Under the pieces are notes generated by a model. The model searched no databases. It was given only the letters and a program-made list of their open reading frames with translations, and was not told where the DNA came from. A program made the translations under genes and the position numbers. This document shows, in pieces, positions 7,870 to 10,348 of a stretch of 10,348 nucleotides of DNA. Location of the stretch: assembly GCA_039545355.1 (NCBI GenBank), contig BCJJ01000134.1, positions 1 to 10,348 on the forward strand, written 5' to 3'. This stretch comes from Trichosporon coremiiforme. Taxonomy: Eukaryota > Basidiomycota > Tremellomycetes > Trichosporonales > Trichosporonaceae. Position 1 is the stretch's first letter; every line of letters starts with the position of its first letter.

Positions 7870-7929
7870 ATGTTTATCTTTGCATCGCAGTGCGCATCCT
7901 TGACACGGGACGCAGAGTACGCGGCCTAG
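7870..7929 (+). CDS. Short ORF behind the TATA/CA-rich leader, perhaps a gene remnant
   Basis: ATG at 7870 starts a 19-residue frame (MFIFASQCASLTRDAEYAA) ending at TAG 7927-7929. It has no CaaX end, so it is not a basidiomycete pheromone precursor. Splicing could extend it: GT donors exist at 7890 (GTGCGC) and 7917 (GTACGC), and a frame from about 7890 to 8225 is open downstream, but I found no combination with good acceptor and branch signals. Decayed first exon is the simplest reading. Confidence 0.2.
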   Translation: MFIFASQCASLTRDAEYAA

Positions 7930-8331
7930 CACGGGCTCGTCTGGTTGTGAAGATTTTCAAGCCAACGAACCCTGGACGTGCCGTGCTGCGGGATCACGCC
8001 CAGATCTCGGGCTGTGATACGCCAGTCAATTCTACCGTGCTTAGTCCTCGGCGTCCGGGCATCCCAAAGCGATGCACAGCACTTGCGCATTCACTGACCG
8101 AAACTTTGGCGCTTCCGTCCATCGCTTGTTCATTGTTCAATGCAGAGAAAGCATTCGCGTCGAAGTGTCGATCACCTGATGAAAGCGGTGCCACTGTCAC
8201 TGCGGAAGGATGGTGGATGCGCTAGGACCGGAGCCGGGGATCGCCGGCCCGTGATCCGAATTTTCTCCCGTTTGATTTTTTGCCACCCAACCTCGTTCAA
8301 CTCACCTCCATCCATCCACCACGACCGGCAC
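7930..8331. other. Intergenic region upstream of the SET/MYND gene
   Basis: No recognised gene. An open frame reaches 8225 (TAG 8223-8225) without family resemblance. The last 70 bases are pyrimidine-rich (TTTGATTTTTTGCC, then ACCTCCATCCATCCACC at about 8302-8318) and probably form the core promoter and leader of the gene at 8339. No TATA box is obvious. Confidence 0.45.
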
Positions 8332-8388
8332 ATGTCCGATGACTTTGGCCGACATCCCAGCACCGCCTCCGCCAACCGACGCCGATGA
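8332..8388 (+). CDS. Overlapping upstream ORF (18 codons)
   Basis: The ATG at 8332 lies 7 bases before the main ATG (8339) in another frame and encodes MSDDFGRHPSTASANRRR, ending at TGA 8386-8388 inside the main frame. Both ATGs have C at -3, a weak context, so ribosomes may leak to the second. If it is translated it would reduce output of the main protein. A sequencing error joining the two starts is another possibility. Confidence 0.3.
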   Translation: MSDDFGRHPSTASANRRR

Positions 8389-9988
8389 CGTACAGCGCAA
8401 GCTCTACCGCGGACCACCAACTGAAGATGTCAAGCCGGCTACCGTAAACGCTACCGATGACGAGGGCGAGTCCAGCAACGTCACCGACCTCCTCGCTGCT
8501 CGTTCGGCCGTTACCGACCGTCTGGAGCAGTCACCATACGACCTCATCGCCTATCTCGAGCGCAGTAGGGTACACTCGCTTCTCGGGTATCCGGATCTCG
8601 CCGCGGGCGACGCCTATCGAGCCCTGCTCCTCGCCGATGAGGCAAGCACCGAGGGTCTCGAGTTTCACGATGAATCTCTGGAAGCGCTCGAAGAGTACTC
8701 CACTGTTCCCCGAGTGCTTTCGGACGTCGAGGCACCGCCTGCCGGAGACGCGCTCTATCATTTGGGATCTGTCCAGGCGTACACGCTCCTCGCCCGCGCT
8801 TTGATCGAAGTCGGCTGTCTCAAGTCCGCTGCTACGTTTGTCAAGCGCGGTCTCGACAGCACGCCGAACAACACCACCCTCATCGCCACCCGCGAATCGC
8901 TAGAGGCCGCCGTCAAGTCTCGTATCGGTCTCATTCCCGACGACCTCTTCTCGCCCGACTGCTCGCTGCCCGACACGGCACTCGTCCGCCGCGAAGTGTA
9001 TCCGTGGAACGCCCATGAGCCGGATCGCTTCGCCCCAGAGTCGCTGGCGGAGCTGAACGAAACCCTGAAGACCATGGCCCCGAAGTGCGCCGTGCAGGTT
9101 GCGACGCTCCCAGTGCTCGTGGACGGCACCGCGGTCGAGGGTGCGATGTGCTCCCAGCTCGGTGTGTTTGCGACCGAGGACATTGCGCCTGGCGAGAAGG
9201 TGCTCGAGGAGTACAGCTTGCTCACCGCCAGCAACCGCATGAAGGACAGCGTGTGCGACGCCTGCAGCACTCAGCTTCCTCGCGATCTCGAGGGCGTCGT
9301 CAATTGTGACGAGTGCTACGACACCGTGTTCTGCAGCGAGTTCTGTGCCGACGTCGCTCAGGAGCGCTACCACCCCGCCGTTTGCGGCACCGGCACAGAC
9401 GAGATCGGCAAGGACCCCGAGCCGTCCGAGGCGGACGAGAGCTTGCACCTCTTGTTGCTGGCGCGTGTACTCGCCATCGCGGCTCACGGCGAGCTGCACC
9501 CCCTCGACGTGCCCGAGGTTAAGTACATTTGGGGCGACTTCTCGACGGTCCCTGCCCTGCCCTGGTCGTTCAAGTACAACCTAGAGACGCCTTTGCACAT
9601 CCTCGAGTCGATGGACGTCGACTTCTTCGCCAACCCGCAGTACGACACCTGGGTGCTCAACACGCTCTACGCCAAGTTCCGCGGCACCGCGAGCGCGCGT
9701 AAGAACCCGCTCGACGGTAAGCCAGACGTCGCGGCCGTGCATCCCTACTGGTGTCTCGCCAACCATGATTGTGACCCCAACGTCTCGTGGGACTGGGCGG
9801 GCCGCATCGTCCTCACCGCGCGTCCTGAGCGCATCAACCTCGACGCCGGACTGAGGAAGGGCGACGAGGTCCTCAACCACTACTGCGACATTCGACTGCC
9901 CGTCGACCAGCGCCGCGAGTGGGCCAAGGGGCCGCTCGGTGGTGCATGCCAGTGCGACCGCTGCCGTCGGGAAGCTGGAGAGGTTTGA
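8339..9988 (+). CDS. SET/MYND domain protein with TPR-like N-terminus (putative lysine methyltransferase)
   Basis: This intronless frame encodes 549 residues. Residues 1-50 are Pro/Asp-rich and probably disordered. Residues about 62-100 and 139-195 are Ala/Leu helices of TPR type (LLGYPDLAAGDAYRALLLAD; ARALIEVGCLKSAATFVKRG). The SET domain begins near residue 275 (GVFATEDIAPGEKVLEE) and is interrupted by a MYND-type zinc finger, C306-x2-C309 to H345-x3-C349 with CDECYDTVFCSEFC between. The catalytic half follows, with NHDCDPN at 475-481 for the family's NHSCxPN and GDEVLNHYCD at 508-517 for GEELxxxYxD. A Cys-rich post-SET motif C537-x-C539-x2-C542 ends it. All cofactor-site motifs are present, so an active AdoMet-dependent protein methyltransferase of the SMYD/Set5 class is likely; the substrate (histone or not) is unknown. 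The start at 8339 is the first ATG in frame. It is the last gene before the telomere and is transcribed towards it. Confidence 0.92.
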   Translation: MTLADIPAPPPPTDADDVQRKLYRGPPTEDVKPATVNATDDEGESSNVTDLLAARSAVTDRLEQSPYDLIAYLERSRVHSLLGYPDLAAGDAYRALLLADEASTEGLEFHDESLEALEEYSTVPRVLSDVEAPPAGDALYHLGSVQAYTLLARALIEVGCLKSAATFVKRGLDSTPNNTTLIATRESLEAAVKSRIGLIPDDLFSPDCSLPDTALVRREVYPWNAHEPDRFAPESLAELNETLKTMAPKCAVQVATLPVLVDGTAVEGAMCSQLGVFATEDIAPGEKVLEEYSLLTASNRMKDSVCDACSTQLPRDLEGVVNCDECYDTVFCSEFCADVAQERYHPAVCGTGTDEIGKDPEPSEADESLHLLLLARVLAIAAHGELHPLDVPEVKYIWGDFSTVPALPWSFKYNLETPLHILESMDVDFFANPQYDTWVLNTLYAKFRGTASARKNPLDGKPDVAAVHPYWCLANHDCDPNVSWDWAGRIVLTARPERINLDAGLRKGDEVLNHYCDIRLPVDQRREWAKGPLGGACQCDRCRREAGEV

Positions 9989-10315
9989 GCGCTCGTGGAG
10001 ATTGCGCTAGCCGATTGCGCTGAGCAGGTAGATGGATTAGACATGCTGTGCCGGGAGGGATTTGAGCCCGCGCACAGACTCAATGTACAATATATTGCGT
10101 GACCATCGATGCTGTCCGAGATGAACTGTCCATCTTCCCAACGAACTGACGAAGTGCGGCGCAGAATCTGCCTGTCGTATAGCTGACAATGTGGACGCTC
10201 ACTATCTCTGTTTCACGCAGCGTTTTGACGTTGCAAAGCGGCATCAGCCCTCTCTGTGGCATCGTGAAAGCGACCATCTGAGGCACTATCACGGCTGAGG
10301 GGAGAATCCGCTACA
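9989..10315. other. Subtelomeric spacer, no gene
   Basis: It carries the 3' flank of the SET/MYND gene, with an AT-rich patch at 10082-10098 (AATGTACAATATATTG) that may serve 3'-end formation, and otherwise unique-looking sequence. No telomere-associated helicase gene, tandem subtelomeric repeat or element remnant is seen. Confidence 0.6.
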
Positions 10316-10348
10316 GGGTTAGGGGGTTAGGGGGTTAGGGGGTTAGGG
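10316..10348 (+). repeat. Telomere: TTAGGGGG tandem repeats at the chromosome end
   Basis: After a leading GGG (10316-10318), TTAGGGGG units lie at 10319-10326, 10327-10334 and 10335-10342, with a partial TTAGGG to the last base. The G-rich strand runs 5' to 3' toward the edge, the orientation of a right chromosome end. The octamer with five G is like the telomere repeat of Cryptococcus-type tremellomycetes rather than the plain TTAGGG of most fungi. Confidence 0.95.

Noticed and set aside
7870..7929. Mating pheromone precursor
   Set aside because: The size and promoter would fit, but the C-terminus lacks a CaaX motif in this frame.
8900..9499. 199-codon open frame on the - strand
   Set aside because: It is a shadow of the SET/MYND gene, whose motifs on the + strand are unmistakable.
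1..10348. CRISPR array, prokaryotic operon or defence system
   Set aside because: No spaced direct repeats of that kind occur; spliceosomal introns and the telomere show the DNA is eukaryotic nuclear.

Overview
The window looks like the right-hand end of a chromosome from a GC-rich basidiomycete yeast, most likely a tremellomycete (Trichosporonales/Cryptococcus type). Three things support this. The last 33 bases are a tandem TTAGGGGG array, G-rich strand running to the edge, as expected of a telomere and matching the G-rich repeat known in Cryptococcus-type fungi. The clear genes have very short spliceosomal introns (35-53 nt) with GTRHGT-like donors and CTRAY branch sites. Coding regions are rich in G/C at third positions. 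Species is not determinable from the sequence.

Layout, left to right. 1-1106: the 3' part of a probable secreted, GPI-anchored protein, cut by the left edge, with one inferred intron and a Ser/Thr-rich stalk. 1287-3361: a decayed Ty1/copia-type retrotransposon fragment. It has reverse transcriptase with one in-frame stop, frameshifts and lost catalytic acids, followed by two divergent RNase H-like modules in tandem. It ends near an (AGTCA)11 microsatellite at 3416-3470. 3471-5169: no recognisable gene; one weak open frame at 4137-4628, then the presumed promoter of the next gene. 5170-6268: a complete five-exon gene for a formate/nitrite transporter (FNT) family protein of 310 residues, with an 18-nt microexon. 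6269-7800: about 1.5 kb without a recognisable gene, holding short repeats. 7813-7929: a promoter-like TATA box and leader ahead of an abortive 19-codon frame. 8339-9988: an intact intronless gene for a 549-residue TPR-like/SET/MYND protein, the last gene before the telomere. 9989-10315: gene-free subtelomeric spacer. 10316-10348: telomere repeats.

All three convincing genes lie on the + strand and point at the telomere. They do not form an evident pathway. A surface protein, an anion channel/transporter, retroelement debris and a putative lysine methyltransferase next to a telomere is ordinary fungal subtelomeric content. I see no CRISPR array, no tRNA or rRNA, and no convincing evidence of an undescribed multi-gene system. 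The most unusual items are the duplicated RNase H modules with a catalytically dead but largely open RT frame, the FNT microexon, the SET/MYND gene about 330 bp from the telomere with an overlapping upstream ORF, and the orphan promoter at 7813.
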